64,000 nt of DNA from Paulinella micropora (lineage: Eukaryota; Cercozoa; Imbricatea; Euglyphida). Made by a program: the position numbers and the translations under genes. The notes beneath the pieces were generated by a model, which worked only from the letters and a program-made list of their open reading frames with translations, ran no database searches and had not been told where the DNA came from. Numbering within the stretch: the stretch's first letter is position 1; every line of letters starts with the position of its first letter. Location of the stretch: contig BJOX01000189.1 of assembly GCA_009731375.1 (NCBI GenBank), positions 516,821 to 580,820 on the forward strand. Reading direction: 5' to 3'. Below are positions 1 to 11,015 of the stretch, one piece after another.

Positions 1-21
1 GGGTGGGTGGGTGGATTGATG

Positions 22-57
<36 letters not shown>

Positions 58-127
58 GGATAAATGATTGATCGAGTGATCGATTGATCGATTGATTGAT
101 CGATCGATTGCTTTGATTGATTGATTA

Positions 128-174
<47 letters not shown>

Positions 175-300
175 GGATGAATGAATGATTGAGTGATCGA
201 TTGATCGACTGATTGATCGATCGTTTGCTTTGATTGATTTGATTGAGTTGCTTCATTGATTGACGTAAGTGACTTGATTGATTTAATTGATTTCATTGAT
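1..300. repeat. (TTGA/GATT)n degenerate tetranucleotide array
   Basis: The first 300 bases are almost only TTGA/GATT tetramers with scattered GATC and GAATGGAT variants. Two copies of a longer block (about 20-115 and 120-240) resemble each other, so there is a second level of duplication. No coding sequence is visible. Confidence 0.9.
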
Positions 301-442
301 TTGAGTGGTATGTATGTGCCTGTAGGGATGTTGTTCCTGCTTTGCCAACAACAATTCTGCAGAGCTTTATTTGATTGATATGATTGATATGATTGACATG
401 ATGTTGACTTGATTCATTGTTTTCACCACGGGAAATTTTTGG

Positions 443-662
443 AAAAATAAGACATTTGGACCCGACCCGAGTAGGATGGTCACTTGACTTTGAAAAGCCG
501 TGGCTCATTGTGCTAGCCAGTGAATTTTCTCAGGCCATGGTGGTACAATTGTGATCACGTGGCCATGGACTTGTGATCTTCCCGACTTTTTGCGTGGCCA
601 TGGTCCCTTTTCACAGTCAAGTGACCACGCTGTTCGGGTCGGGTCTAAATGTCTTAATTTTT
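443..662. mobile_element. MITE-like element with about 50-bp terminal inverted repeats
   Basis: Bases 443-497 and the reverse complement of 607-662 match over about 50 positions. Both ends read inward as AAGACATTT, then GACCCGACCCGA, then GTGGTCACTTGACT. The 110-bp centre has no ORF and holds three GGCCATGG or close copies. Long TIRs, short length and no coding capacity are typical of a non-autonomous DNA transposon. It lies upstream of the first recognised transporter exon, so probably in an intron. No target-site duplication could be fixed; A/T runs flank both ends. Confidence 0.7.
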
Positions 663-719
663 CGATGTGGAATAAATCATGCTTGATTTCATGCATGTGA
701 TTGATTGATTTGTATCTAG

Positions 720-1311
720 GGACATATCCGCTGTTTACGAAGAAAAATGCCGCAGAGCTACTGGCGCTGGTGGACTACGAATTGTTACTTATGTTTACCG
801 GTATGGGAAATAGTATACCATGCAACTAGCCACACATTTGACGTGTTTTGCGGGCGAGCCGGGCAGTGCGGCGAGCCCGCAAAACGCGTCAAATTTGGCG
901 CGCCGCATATGTAGTTTTATCGGTAACCTGACCACATTTTGTGGACAGACATACATTCTGAGAGAGAGAGGGAGGGAGGGGGGAGGAGGAGGAGGGGAGA
1001 GAGAGAGAGAGAGGTAAAAGGAACTGCTTTCCTATTAAACTACTACTACTTCTACTACTATAGGACATCCCAGGCAAGACAGATAAGATATTTCAGGTAG
1101 ACGAGATAGAAGAATAGATGACTTGTATAACATTGCATTTTATCGGTCACCTCTGTCTGGTAGGCTTGTTTGTGGTGACGGGTGGCATGACAGCAACTGG
1201 CGTGCTAGATAAGGTAATGATACATACACACACAAACACATACACATACAATACACACACAAACACATACGCATACACACATTTTGGCAGCAAGCGCTCA
1301 GAATCGTCTGG

Positions 1312-1371
<60 letters not shown>

Positions 1372-1659
1372 CAGATAGCAAGCTAGATAGATGAGATATC
1401 GACTAATGTCAGAAAAAAGGAGCTTCTGATTTCGTCAACCAAGGAAGTCTGTGGGTAAAGTATTAACCCGATGCCCAGCTAAGCCGTGATGTTTGCACGG
1501 AAGGGACTGATACAGGCGATACCAAAGCTCCCTAGTACCAGGCGGGGCCAGGGCTCGTTCCATAAGCGCCCCTTGCAGAACGAGCTCCCACCTCCATTAC
1601 AGAGGACCCAGTAAGCAGATGGAGTTTCGAGACTGTNNNNNNNNNNATAGATAGGTAGG

Positions 1660-1714
<55 letters not shown>

Positions 1715-1715
1715 C

Positions 1716-1788
<73 letters not shown>

Positions 1789-1865
1789 GAGATGTCGCAA
1801 AGGAATGTAGTCCTTGCAAAGGAACGCAGTTTCACATCAAACATTAATTTGTGTACTGTGCATGT

Positions 1866-1922
<57 letters not shown>

Positions 1923-2379
1923 GTAGATAGATAGATAGAGAGCAGTGACCATGTATTTTCTTTCCTGTCTATCACGTATACCATATGCATATTTGTGACT
2001 GCCCGCATATTAACATGCCATGAAATATCTACCTATCTACCTATCTATCTATCTATCTATCTATCATGGTAGGCTTGGGAGGCGGTGGTTTTTAGGAGAC
2101 CTACCTATCTATCTATCTATCTATCTATCTATCATGGTAGGCTTGGGAGGCGGTGGTTTTTAGGAGACCTACCTATCTATCTATCTATCTATCATGGTAG
2201 GCTTGGGAGGCGGTGGTTTTTAGGAGACCTACCTATCTATCTATCTTATCTATCATGGTAGCTTTGGGAAGCAGTGGTCCCGGGGAACCCGTTCGATCCC
2301 GAGAAACTAGATCATCAGGGTGTGTTCACAACATTTGTCACGGTATCTATCTATCTATCTATCTATCTATCTGCTTCCA

Positions 2380-2434
<55 letters not shown>

Positions 2435-2486
2435 NNNNNNNNNNTTTGTTGTGTAACGGTCCTCCATCTGTTCCCCTATCTATCTA

Positions 2487-2546
<60 letters not shown>

Positions 2547-2812
2547 GCTCTCTCTCACTCACTCACTCACACACACACGCACACACTTTGATCACCAGGG
2601 TGTGTTCACTACCTTTTTAACGGTCCTCCATCTGTTCCCCTATCTATCTATCTCTCTATCTATCTCTCTCTCTCTCTCTCTCTCACTCAATCACTCACTC
2701 TCTCACTCTCTCACACACACACTCTTTGATCACCAGGGTGTGTTCACTACCTTTGTCACCGTCCTCCATCTGTTCCCCTATCTATCTCTCTCTCTATCTA
2801 TCTCTCTCTATC

Positions 2813-2864
<52 letters not shown>

Positions 2865-2919
2865 TCTTTGATCACCAGGGTGTGTTAACTACCTTTATAA
2901 CGGTCCTCCATCTGTTCCC

Positions 2920-2954
<35 letters not shown>

Positions 2955-3112
2955 GGTGTGTTCACAACCTTTGTCACGGTGTCTATCTATCTATCTATCT
3001 ATCTATCTATCAATATACATATACATATATATATACATATATATATATACATATATATATACATATATATATATACATATATATATATACATATATCTAT
3101 GTATATATATGC

Positions 3113-3160
<48 letters not shown>

Positions 3161-3405
3161 TTATTTATCTATCTATCTATCTATCTATCTATCTCCGCTC
3201 CCTCGCTGCTTCCATTGNNNNNNNNNNNNNNNNNNNNNNNNNNNNNNNNNNNNNNNNNNNNNNNNNNNNNNNNNNNNNNNNNNNNNNNNNNNNNNNNNNN
3301 NNNNNNNNNNNNNNNNNNNNNNNNNNNNNNNNNNNACACCCCACACCTCTCTCTCTCTCTCTCATCAACAGCTTTCAAATGGTGTGTACGGACCGTTCGT
3401 AGCGT

Positions 3406-3468
<63 letters not shown>

Positions 3469-3591
3469 TCCTAACTACAAGGCTTTTCCGTTTTGAGTGT
3501 CGTTAGTTATATATCTATCTATCTATCTATCTATCTATCGTGTGTATGACAGCTCTTATCCGACACTGTTGACGTGCCCGCCGTGTTGCTG

Positions 3592-3642
<51 letters not shown>

Positions 3643-5538
3643 TATAGATATATATGTGTATATATATATATTATATATATATGTATGTATGTATGTATAT
3701 GTATATATTTATTCATTTATTTATTTATTCATTTATTCGTTTATTTATTTATTTGCTTGAGACAAAATAAAGTCAGGCTTTTCCGTTTTGAGTTCCGTTA
3801 GTTATATATGTTTTGTGTGTATGGCAGCTCTTATCGAACACTGTTGGGAACGTTCCCGCCGTGTTGTTGTTGCAAAACGCCATGGGCAACTCCAGCAATC
3901 CGAAAATGGCGTGGCAGATGCTGGCGTGGATTAGCACTATTGCCGGTCGGTAGACAGATAGGTGGACAGTAGGTAGGTAGGTAGGTAGGTTGGTAGGTAG
4001 GTAGGTAGGTAGCAAGGGCGTGGCAGATGCTGACGTGGATTAGCACTATTGCCGGTCAGTAGAGAGATAGGTGGACAGTAGGTAGGTAGGTAGGTAGGTA
4101 GGTAGCAAGGGCCTGGCAGCTGCTGGCGCGGGGTTAGCACCATCCCCGGTGAGTAGACAGATAGGTGGACAGTAGGTAGGTAGGTAGCAAGTAGACAGAT
4201 AGGTGGAAAGTAGGTAGGTAGGTAGGTAGGTAGATAGGTAGGTAGGTAGCAAGGCCCTGGCAGCTGCTGGCGCGGTTAGCACCATCCCCGGTGAGTAGAC
4301 AGATAGGTGGACAGTAGGTAGGTAGGTAGGTAGGTAGGTAGCAACCCGAAAATGGCCTGGCAGCTGCTGGGCGTGGATTGCCACCATCGCGGGTCAGTAG
4401 ATAGATAGGTGGACAGTAGGTAGGTAGGTAGCAAGGGCCTGTAGTAGACAGATAGGTGGACAGTAGGTAGGTAGGTAGGTAGCAAGGGCCTAGGTGGACA
4501 GTAGGTAGGTAGGTAGGTAGGTAGATAGGTAGGTAGGTAGCAAGGGCCTGGCAGCGCTGGCGCGGTTAGCACCATCGCCGGTGAATAGACAGATAGGTGG
4601 ACAGTAGGTAGGTAGGTAGGTGGTAGGTAGCAACCCGAAAATGGCCTGGCAGCTGCTGGCGTGGATTGCCACCATCGCGGGTCAGTAGACAGATAGGTGA
4701 GAGTAGGTAGGAAGGTAGGTAGGTAGGTTGGTAGGCAGGTAGGTAGGTAGCTAGGGCCTAGGTGAACAGTAGGTAGGTAGGTAGGTAGGCAGGTAGGTAG
4801 GTAGGTAGCAAGGGCCTGGCAGCTGCTGGCGCGGTTAGCACCATCGCCTGTGAGTAGACAGATAGGTGGACAGGTAGGTAGCTAGGCAGGTAGGTAGCTA
4901 GGTAGCTAGGTAGGTAGGTAGGTAGGTGGTAGGTAGCAACCCGGAAATGGCCTGGCAGATGCTGGCGTGGATTAGCACCATCGCCTGTGAGTAGACAGTA
5001 GGTAGGTAGGTAGGTAGGTAGGTAGGTAGCAACCCAGAAATGCCATGCAGCTGGTTGCGTGGTTAGCACCGTCGCCGGTCAGTAGACAGATAGAAAGGTG
5101 GATAGGTAGATGGATAGACGGATAGATGAAAAGGTAGTGATTTAAAGGTTAATATTTTAATTTAGATTTTCGATTTCGATTCAGATTAAGATGTAGATTT
5201 GCATTTGCATTTAGATTTAGATTTAAATCTAGGTTTAGACTGAGATTTTTATCCTGTTGAAAAAAACTTTCCTTACCTTACCTTTCCTTTCCTTTCCTTT
5301 CCTTTGTGTATTAGGCAATTTCACGTTGTTGGGGTCGGCTGCCAACGTGATTGTCGCAGCGGCCGCTCAGAAGGTACCTATCGATGTATCTATCTATTTA
5401 TCTGTCTGTCGCAGCGGCCGCTCAGAAGGTATCTATCTATCTATCTATCTATCTATCCTGGTTTGTTATCTCAAATCCGGCGCCATCACTGACTGGCATA
5501 CACATTTCTTCAAAAAAAAAAATCCATACTTCCGTTTC

Positions 5539-5617
<79 letters not shown>

Positions 5618-5825
5618 NNNNNNNNNNCTCTCTCTCTCTCTCTCTGATTTTGACTACTCATGATACCTCAAGTTCGGCGTACATTACATTACATTCTCTT
5701 TTTTTTTAATCTTTTAGGCCGGTGTGATTTTGACCTACTCTGGCTACCTCAAGTTCGGCGTCATCTCCACACTCATCGCGTTGGGCATCGGCATCGTCTG
5801 GACCAACCTCTTGCTGGCTGTCTAA
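720..5825 (+). CDS. ArsB/NhaD/SLC13-type ion transporter, C-terminal exons (spliced)
   Basis: Six exons read as one protein with compatible phases: 720-800, 1164-1213, 2262-2342, 3828-3945, 5315-5373 and 5718-5825 (TAA stop). Each is bounded by AG and GT. The order of motifs is that of the ion transporter superfamily. [17 protein letters not shown] is followed by [16 protein letters not shown], then a loop starting LWEAVV. Next come [13 protein letters not shown] (the family's Asn/Pro hairpin signature), [14 protein letters not shown], and a last membrane helix after SGYLKFG. Family members are integral membrane proteins moving arsenite, sodium/proton or organic anions; the substrate cannot be read here. 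The N-terminal exons lie beyond the left edge. Introns are swollen by microsatellites, partial exon copies and a MITE. I cannot tell whether it is still expressed, but no stop interrupts the six exons. Confidence 0.8.
818..940. mobile_element. Foldback (hairpin) dispersed repeat, copy 1
   Basis: The segment contains a strong hairpin: TGACGTGTTTTGCGGGC at about 839 pairs with GCCCGCAAAACGCGTCA at about 876. It is followed by TTTGGCGCGCCGCATATG and a conserved tail ending CACATTTTGTGGA. A near-identical segment lies at 6762-6883, also ending CACATTTTGTGGA. Two copies with compensating differences in the stem suggest a foldback-type mobile repeat. This copy lies in a transporter intron. Confidence 0.65.
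1313..1372. repeat. (GATA)n microsatellite
   Basis: Uninterrupted GATA tetramers directly precede a copy of the 550-bp family repeat. Further GATA arrays follow the gap at about 1651-1790, at 1868-1940, and as CTAT on the other strand between 2030 and 2245. All lie in the transporter intron. Confidence 0.95.
1388..1636 (+). repeat. Copy of the 550-bp interspersed repeat (5' half)
   Basis: This 250-bp segment, starting GATATCGACTAATGTCAG and ending at a 10-N gap, is nearly identical to 53096-53331, 53651-53897 and 54208-54447. It is preceded and, across the gap, followed by GATA arrays. The gap falls at the point where other copies carry an AGACTGT/ACAGTCT hairpin, so the break may be structural. 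No long ORF is present. Confidence 0.85.
2040..2261 (+). repeat. Tandem copies of the 2262-2342 exon acceptor and exon start
   Basis: A unit of CTAT repeats followed by ATCATGGTAGGCTTGGGAGG occurs three times (near 2065, 2131 and 2192) before the version at 2252-2276 that splices in frame. The unit carries the acceptor AG plus about 20 bases of exon, ending in GGTGGTTTTTAGGAGACC. These are degenerate copies of an intron-exon junction, not separate genes. Confidence 0.75.
2587..2985 (+). repeat. Tandem copies of the 3' part of the 2262-2342 exon, separated by (CT)n and (CA)n
   Basis: GATCACCAGGGTGTGTTCAC and the following ACCTTTGTCAC segment, which match the end of the exon at 2320-2342, recur near 2590, 2730, 2870 and, shorter, 2950. 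The units are about 140 bp. Each is joined to CCTCCATCTGTTCCCC and then to CT and CA runs. Only the copy at 2262-2342 has an intact reading frame and a clean GT donor. Confidence 0.75.
3540..3597 (+). repeat. Partial copy of the 3828-3945 transporter exon start
   Basis: GTGTATGACAGCTCTTATC and the following CGACACTGTTG / GTGCCCGCCGTGTTG bases match the acceptor and first 45 bases of the exon at 3828, with a small deletion. The copy then runs into a TATA array. The preceding CTTTTCCGTTTTGAGT and GTTAGTTATATAT are also shared with the bases before 3828, so the duplicated unit includes intron sequence. Confidence 0.75.
3946..5100 (+). repeat. Minisatellite of about 11 partial exon-end copies with (GTAG)n
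   Basis: The last 40-50 bases of the 3828-3945 exon (GCTGGCGTGGATTAGCAC and variants), its donor GGTCAGTAGACAGATAGG, and a GTAGGTAG run are repeated about eleven times. Copies lie near 4015, 4105, 4248, 4345, 4430, 4480, 4540, 4630, 4808, 4935 and 5030. Some keep a plausible GT donor and some are truncated. All lie in the intron after the exon. This is an exon-junction minisatellite, not a coding array. Confidence 0.85.
5405..5452 (+). repeat. Copy of the 5315-5373 exon end plus donor, followed by (CTAT)n
   Basis: TCGCAGCGGCCGCTCAGAAG followed by GGTATCT at 5409-5433 repeats the exon end and donor at 5353-5379. A short CTAT array follows. The first donor preserves the reading frame; the second would add extra codons. 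Confidence 0.8.
5638..5700 (+). repeat. Partial copy of the 5718 exon before its acceptor
   Basis: GATTTTGACTACTCATGATA followed by CCTCAAGTTCGGCGT mirrors the exon start at 5724-5762 with small deletions. A copy of the exon end (ACATCGGCATCGTCT, then CTTGCTGGC) appears downstream at 5970-6003. The final exon is therefore flanked on both sides by decayed copies of its own ends. Confidence 0.7.
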
Positions 5826-5859
5826 GATAATGCAGATCCCTCCTCGTCCCTCCTGCCTC

Positions 5860-5923
<64 letters not shown>

Positions 5924-5958
5924 NNNNNNNNNNNNCCCCCCCCCCCCCCCCCCCCCCC
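5860..5958. repeat. Poly(C) tract with assembly gap
   Basis: More than 60 consecutive C surround a 12-N gap. Similar homopolymer-plus-gap structures occur at 2384-2444 (C), 5548-5627 (T) and 18796-18845 (A), so their lengths are unreliable. Confidence 0.9.
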
Positions 5959-6005
5959 CTTCTCGACTGGACATCGGCATCGTCTAAACCAACTCTTGCT
6001 GGCAC

Positions 6006-7478
6006 TCTTGGAAACACAAGTTGCTCCTTAGTCCTTGAATCCTCCACATTCTCCTCCAGTTGGGTGCGGTGCAGTTTGTTCGATAGGTCAGTGGTGGCGA
6101 AAAGTTCCGCAAAAGTTCAACGGTATAAACGGTGTTTTTGTGCCACCTGCACTTGAGGCGTGATTTTGAGTGTCTCCAACCTCTTCTTCCCTCTTCCTCC
6201 TCTCAACCCCCAAAGTAGTATCTTGATCAATATACTTATTTTAATTACGCAACCATCCATCCACCTAACACTCCATCGATCTATGTATATATATGTATGT
6301 ATAGCCTGGCTGTGGTCCTTACTGTGTGTAAAGGTGCATCTGTATGTAAAAGTATGTACACATTATACGTACATACTCATACATACATACATACATACAT
6401 GCATGCATAAATGCATACATATATACATATATACATAAACATATACATATAAGTTACGTGCGTATTTACTTACCCGCATACGTACGAACATACTAATTTA
6501 ACGCAACACATGCATCCATATATTAATACACACACTGAGAATCGTGTACACACCTCGTGTTCAATATTATTAAATTCCTTTTTTTCATTGAGCTCGTAAG
6601 GGTAAGACCAAGGGTCTTATCACATTTGCTTTGCACACGATCGCATGGCATGGTAGCCCATACATATATACATACATACATACGTACATGAAGACATACA
6701 TACATATGCATACATACATACATGCATACATACCCTCGTTGAGGTAGTACAATAGCATATCATGCGGCTAGTCACAAATCTTACGTGTTTTGCGGTCGAG
6801 CCGGCAGCCAGTGAGCCCGCAAAACACGTCAAATTTGGCGCGCCGCATATGTAGTTTTATCTGTAACCTGACCACATTTTGTGGAAGTGTCCGCTAAAGC
6901 AAATACTATCCATCCTGGAAGTGTCCGCTAAAGCAAATACTATCCATCCTGGAACCTGCACCTTCCTAGGACACATTCAAGTGGGAGAACAACCCAACTT
7001 TGACCTCATCGTTCTCCATCAATCGAAGTGATATTATTCAAGCGAGACACCCACCCAGTGCCACCTGAACCGGAACAGATATTGCCACCTGAACCGGAAC
7101 ACCTCTGGGTATCGAGATGGACCGGTATTGCGTGCACTTTGGCCTGCTACTTGATGATCATCAAGTAATACCGTTTAGTGAGTTGGGGTGTCCCGGCCGA
7201 ATAAATACGACAACGCTGAAGCAGCCATCATTTGCAAGCTCAGGACAAGAGCCTTTGCAACGGTGTGCTGAAGTTTGCATTTTTGTATGTTACTAGCGGG
7301 CTGGTACCCCCCACTTACGGAGCCACCGCAGCGTGGTATTTGCGGTAGAGGGTGGGTTTTCTCTCCCCGCACGGGTGAAGACACGCGATTTGCGGTTTTC
7401 AAAAAAATCTTCAGCGTTATTTGCGGTGGAAAAAAAGGCATTTGGAACGTGGCGCATTTTCGGGGTACCAAAACTCTC

Positions 7479-7514
<36 letters not shown>

Positions 7515-9300
7515 TGTACAAAAAAAAATATTTGTGGATAAAAGTGAGCTTAAAGTTGGGTTGTTTTGCCTCTTCAGTGCCCCTTAGTAGATAGTGTATA
7601 GTTTGATGACTGTCATCAGAAGTCTATCAGGAATGCAGAAAAGTACATCAACCAGTTTCTCGGGTGTGATGCAGCCACCCCAGACCGGTTTTTTGCTGTC
7701 CTAGATTTGTTTTTCCGACCTTTGATCCGAAATCCAAAATTTCATAGTGTAGAATGCTACAGCCAGGAGTCTACGCCTTACTCTTGACTACATATGAGGC
7801 GATGCGCCTCATTAATATCATGACCATTAACAACAGAAGTTCAAGTGGCAGAACGATCCGACCAACTTCTATCTAACCTTTCATTCACTAAGTGTTTCTG
7901 ATCGTTAGAGAACTTGACACAAGAGTTTTCAGAAGACGCACTCAGCAGTTTCGTGGGGTGGAGAAATACATACATACATACAATATTACCTACGTCATAC
8001 ATACAATGACTTCAAAGCTGGACGGTTTTGCAACTTAACAACTTCGTGAGTAGGACAAGAGCCTGGAGTTCGGAAATTAAATAAAAGTAAAACTAGCTTT
8101 GAACACAAGCATCGTAGTACTGATGCAAGTCTCTTTTTCTACGCTTGACAGTGTAACTTGACTAGTGTTATAATTGTATTAATAAGTCCCCCTTTTTTCT
8201 GAAGCCTGACCTGTTCAATGCCATGATGTATTAATATTATTAATCATCGGTTATTAATAATAGATTTCAAATTCAAGTGTATTACAGTAATAAGTGAATG
8301 CTTGGTCAAGGTCCTCAGTGCGTCCCGGCGACTGCAATTTATCATCTATAGTATTAATATTACTTGAATAATATTTTAAATTATTTCGTTAGACCCGGGC
8401 CCGGTTTTTTTCCGGGTCGGGGGCCCCACTGAGTCACATTCATAATTATTGATAGGTAAAGTAGGCAACACAGCAGGTAAAATGGCATTTTATTAATATT
8501 GTATTTTTTCCAGACTGACTTGAACAACTCCAACTTGTGACCGGCGCTACACAGCACTCGTCACGCTAGCACTTGAAATATTCTCAGGCTCGTTAGTTCT
8601 CAGAATTTGCATTGTTTCGCAAGGGCCGCGGCCGGACAAGTAGTCTGTGAAGAATCTCCGAGTGTACTAAATAAACTGGAATTAACCATCCCAGCGTCTT
8701 TTGGTACCTACCCGGCTGTTCTCGGAAGCCTGAGTATTTTGAAGCAGCCCAGCCGTGTGTGTATTCAAGTTCAATTGAATGCCGGTTGGCAATTTCCTCA
8801 CAGGAGGGTAGTCAAGACTTACAAGCGTTCGGAACCGAGTCTCAATCATGACATCACTGATAATATCATTAATAGTAGTCACGTAGTATCAGCGCATCAT
8901 GATGAGGGACAGGCTTGGCACGGTTTTGTTACACGCCGACTCTAGCCTGTGACAATATTAATAATAACATTAGATATTTACATTATTCAAACTTACTAGA
9001 AATCATATTAAAATTTACTGAAACTTAAATTAAAAAAGCCTGGACAGAAAGCCTAAAAAAAACTGTGCTGCTTCCCACTCATCCCTTCGAGTGGCAAGTA
9101 CAGGTATTTTCTTATTTTGAAGTTTCAACAACAACAGCAACAACATCAACAAGGTCATCATCATCATCATCATCATCATCAACAACAACAACAACAACAA
9201 CAACAACACTGAACAACAAGCTTTACTGGTCATTCGGTAGCAGAAACAGATTTGCCTAAAATCACTGCCGATCAGCCTTTACATAGCTATCACAGCAGTA
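6006..9300. other. Long stretch without a convincing gene
   Basis: Apart from a foldback repeat (6762-6883) and short microsatellites (6280-6440, 6660-6735, 7480-7511, 9126-9210), nothing recognisable is present. A 34-bp direct repeat beginning GGAAGTGTCCGCTAAAGC occurs twice at 6883-6950. The sequence from 7600 to 9000 is AT-rich with scattered TAATATT motifs. Open frames here are short and show no family motif. Confidence 0.6.
6762..6883. mobile_element. Foldback dispersed repeat, copy 2
   Basis: This copy shares with 818-940 the hairpin (ACGTGTTTTGCGG ... CCCGCAAAACACGT), the GCGCGCCGCATATGTAG segment and the CCACATTTTGTGGA tail. The loop differs, while most of the stem is kept. Upstream bases (CATGCGGCTAGTCACA against CATGCAACTAGCCACA) also match, so the mobile unit begins before the stem. 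Confidence 0.65.
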
Positions 9301-9349
9301 ATTCACGCCACCCCTTTCCTACTTTGTTTTTTGTTTGTTCTTAACCCGC

Positions 9350-10862
9350 TACATTGCCACCAGAGCAGAAGCAACACATCGTGGGATGTCATCGGGGCCA
9401 CCAGCTCCCAGCGATTGCTTGCAGGATCGTACCGCTCCACTGAGGACGCAACAGCGCCTGATTTGCTGCCACCCATGACATAGAGTCGACCGTCCAACGC
9501 GACTGCAGTCACAAAACTTCGCGCTTGCTGCATGGAAGCTACCTCCTCCCACCTCTCTAGCCTAGGGTCGAAGCGCTCAACAGAAGACAAAGATCTACTC
9601 GACTCACCCATCCCTCCCACCCCTCCCATAGCGTAAAGATATCCATTACATGCAGCTAGGGCACAACCGCATCTCTTGCTGATCATGGGTGCCACTAGCT
9701 GCCAAGTGTTTCTGGCGGGATTGTACCTCTCGACCGTTCTGAAATTTTCTTTGCGATCTGTACCACCCACCACGTAGAAAAAACCATCCAGCACGGCTCC
9801 AGCCGCAAATAGACGATAGATCATCGGAGCCAGCTCTTGGATCTGATTGGCTCCCACCTCGAAGCTCGTCACAGAAGAAGCAGGAATCGCATCAGCTTTA
9901 TATCCCCCTGCCACATATACCCTGCCATTGAGAGCACCCACCGCACACCCTTCTACAGAATTTGTCAAAGGAGTAGTCAGTTCCCAGCATCCACTGATTG
10001 GACTGAAGCGCTCCACTGAATTCAGCATTGACGTACTATCATGTCCTCCAACTGCATAGATCGTACCGTCTAGCACCGCACTTGCAACACCAATTCGCTT
10101 GCAGTTCATGGATGTCACTGCCTCCCACCTATTCTGCTTCACATCGTACCTTTCGACAGTAGACATACACGAACTCCGGTCGTTAAACTTCGAGCCGCCC
10201 AACACGTAGATGCCTGCATCACGCCTCGGCACCATCAGCACTTCCTGCTCCACACTCGACGTCTCCGTCTTCAACAACGCCACACACGTCTTGACCCGCT
10301 GCACCTTCACCTTGACCTCTACCTAGCTCTTGCTTTCTAGCTCTTTCACCGCTACTCTGTGTTTCCCAATCATGGCATGCACGTTGCCTAGCTGCAGCAA
10401 AATCGCTTCTGCTCCCTCCCCTTGGCTGTCCTGAATCTGCCTCCCCAGCTCGGCCACCTCCCCCTCCAGCCCTGTGATGTCTACCTTCCGCTGTGCAATC
10501 TCGTGAGCCAGCTTCTCCCTCGCTTCCGTCGTTGCAGCGTCCAGCCCTTCTATCGACTGTTGCGGGCAGCTCACGGACAAGCTACCTCGTGTGCGGTCAA
10601 GCGACACTTCATAGATATCAGCGCCGGGCTTCTCCTCCGCGAAGCGGGACACTCTCTCCTCGCGGACACCTGCCAGCTGCTTGAGCTGCTCCAACAGGGT
10701 TAGTAGCGACGCGCACAGCTTGACAGCGTGCGGGTCGTGCACGATGCCAAGAGCAGCCGCTGCAGATGCAGCCATGGGGACGTTCTCATCATCGTCGTCG
10801 AGACTGCGAGCAGAGGAGCTCGAGGCTGAAGAGGCTATGCGTTGCTTCTTCCTTTTGGACAT
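9350..10862 (-). CDS. Coiled-coil and kelch-repeat protein, interrupted by one in-frame TAG
   Basis: From ATG at 10862 the first 179 codons encode a basic start (MSKRKKQR), a Ser/Asp-rich stretch and a coiled coil, up to a TAG at 10323-10325. The same frame then continues to a kelch domain of six blades (about 10250-9370). Each blade has the GG, a later Tyr-Asp or Phe-Asp, and W pattern (YVLGG, YAVGG, YVAGG, YVVGG, YAMGG, YVMGG). In the last blade one frame ends MTSHDVLLLLWW (to 9303), but a one-base shift gives PRCVASALVAM and a TAG near 9350, the expected blade end. Kelch propellers bind proteins, often as E3-ligase adaptors; no BTB or F-box is seen. Either it is two cistrons, a read-through gene or a young pseudogene. 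No introns are needed. Confidence 0.65.
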
Positions 10863-10929
10863 GGCAGATGGTTGAGACACGCAGGAAGAAAGTCCTGAGG
10901 TGAGGAAAAAACGACGGTCCCTTGATTTG

Positions 10930-10967
10930 CTCTCTCTCTCTCTCTCTCTCATCTCTCTCTTTCTCGA

Positions 10968-11015
<48 letters not shown>

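Noticed and set aside
2213-3506. Open frames rich in Leu-Ser and Ile-Tyr
   Set aside because: They are translations of CT and TATA microsatellites and cross assembly gaps; only the 2262-2342 exon within them is credible.
8394-8428. GC-rich hairpin (GACCCGGGCCCGG ... CCGGGTCGGGGGCCCC) as a terminator
   Set aside because: There is no gene ending next to it, and intrinsic terminators are not expected in nuclear DNA.
8607-8945. 112-codon frame (RAAAGQVVCEESPSVL...)
   Set aside because: No family motif, no splice or expression signal, and its opposite strand is equally open; not enough to call a gene.
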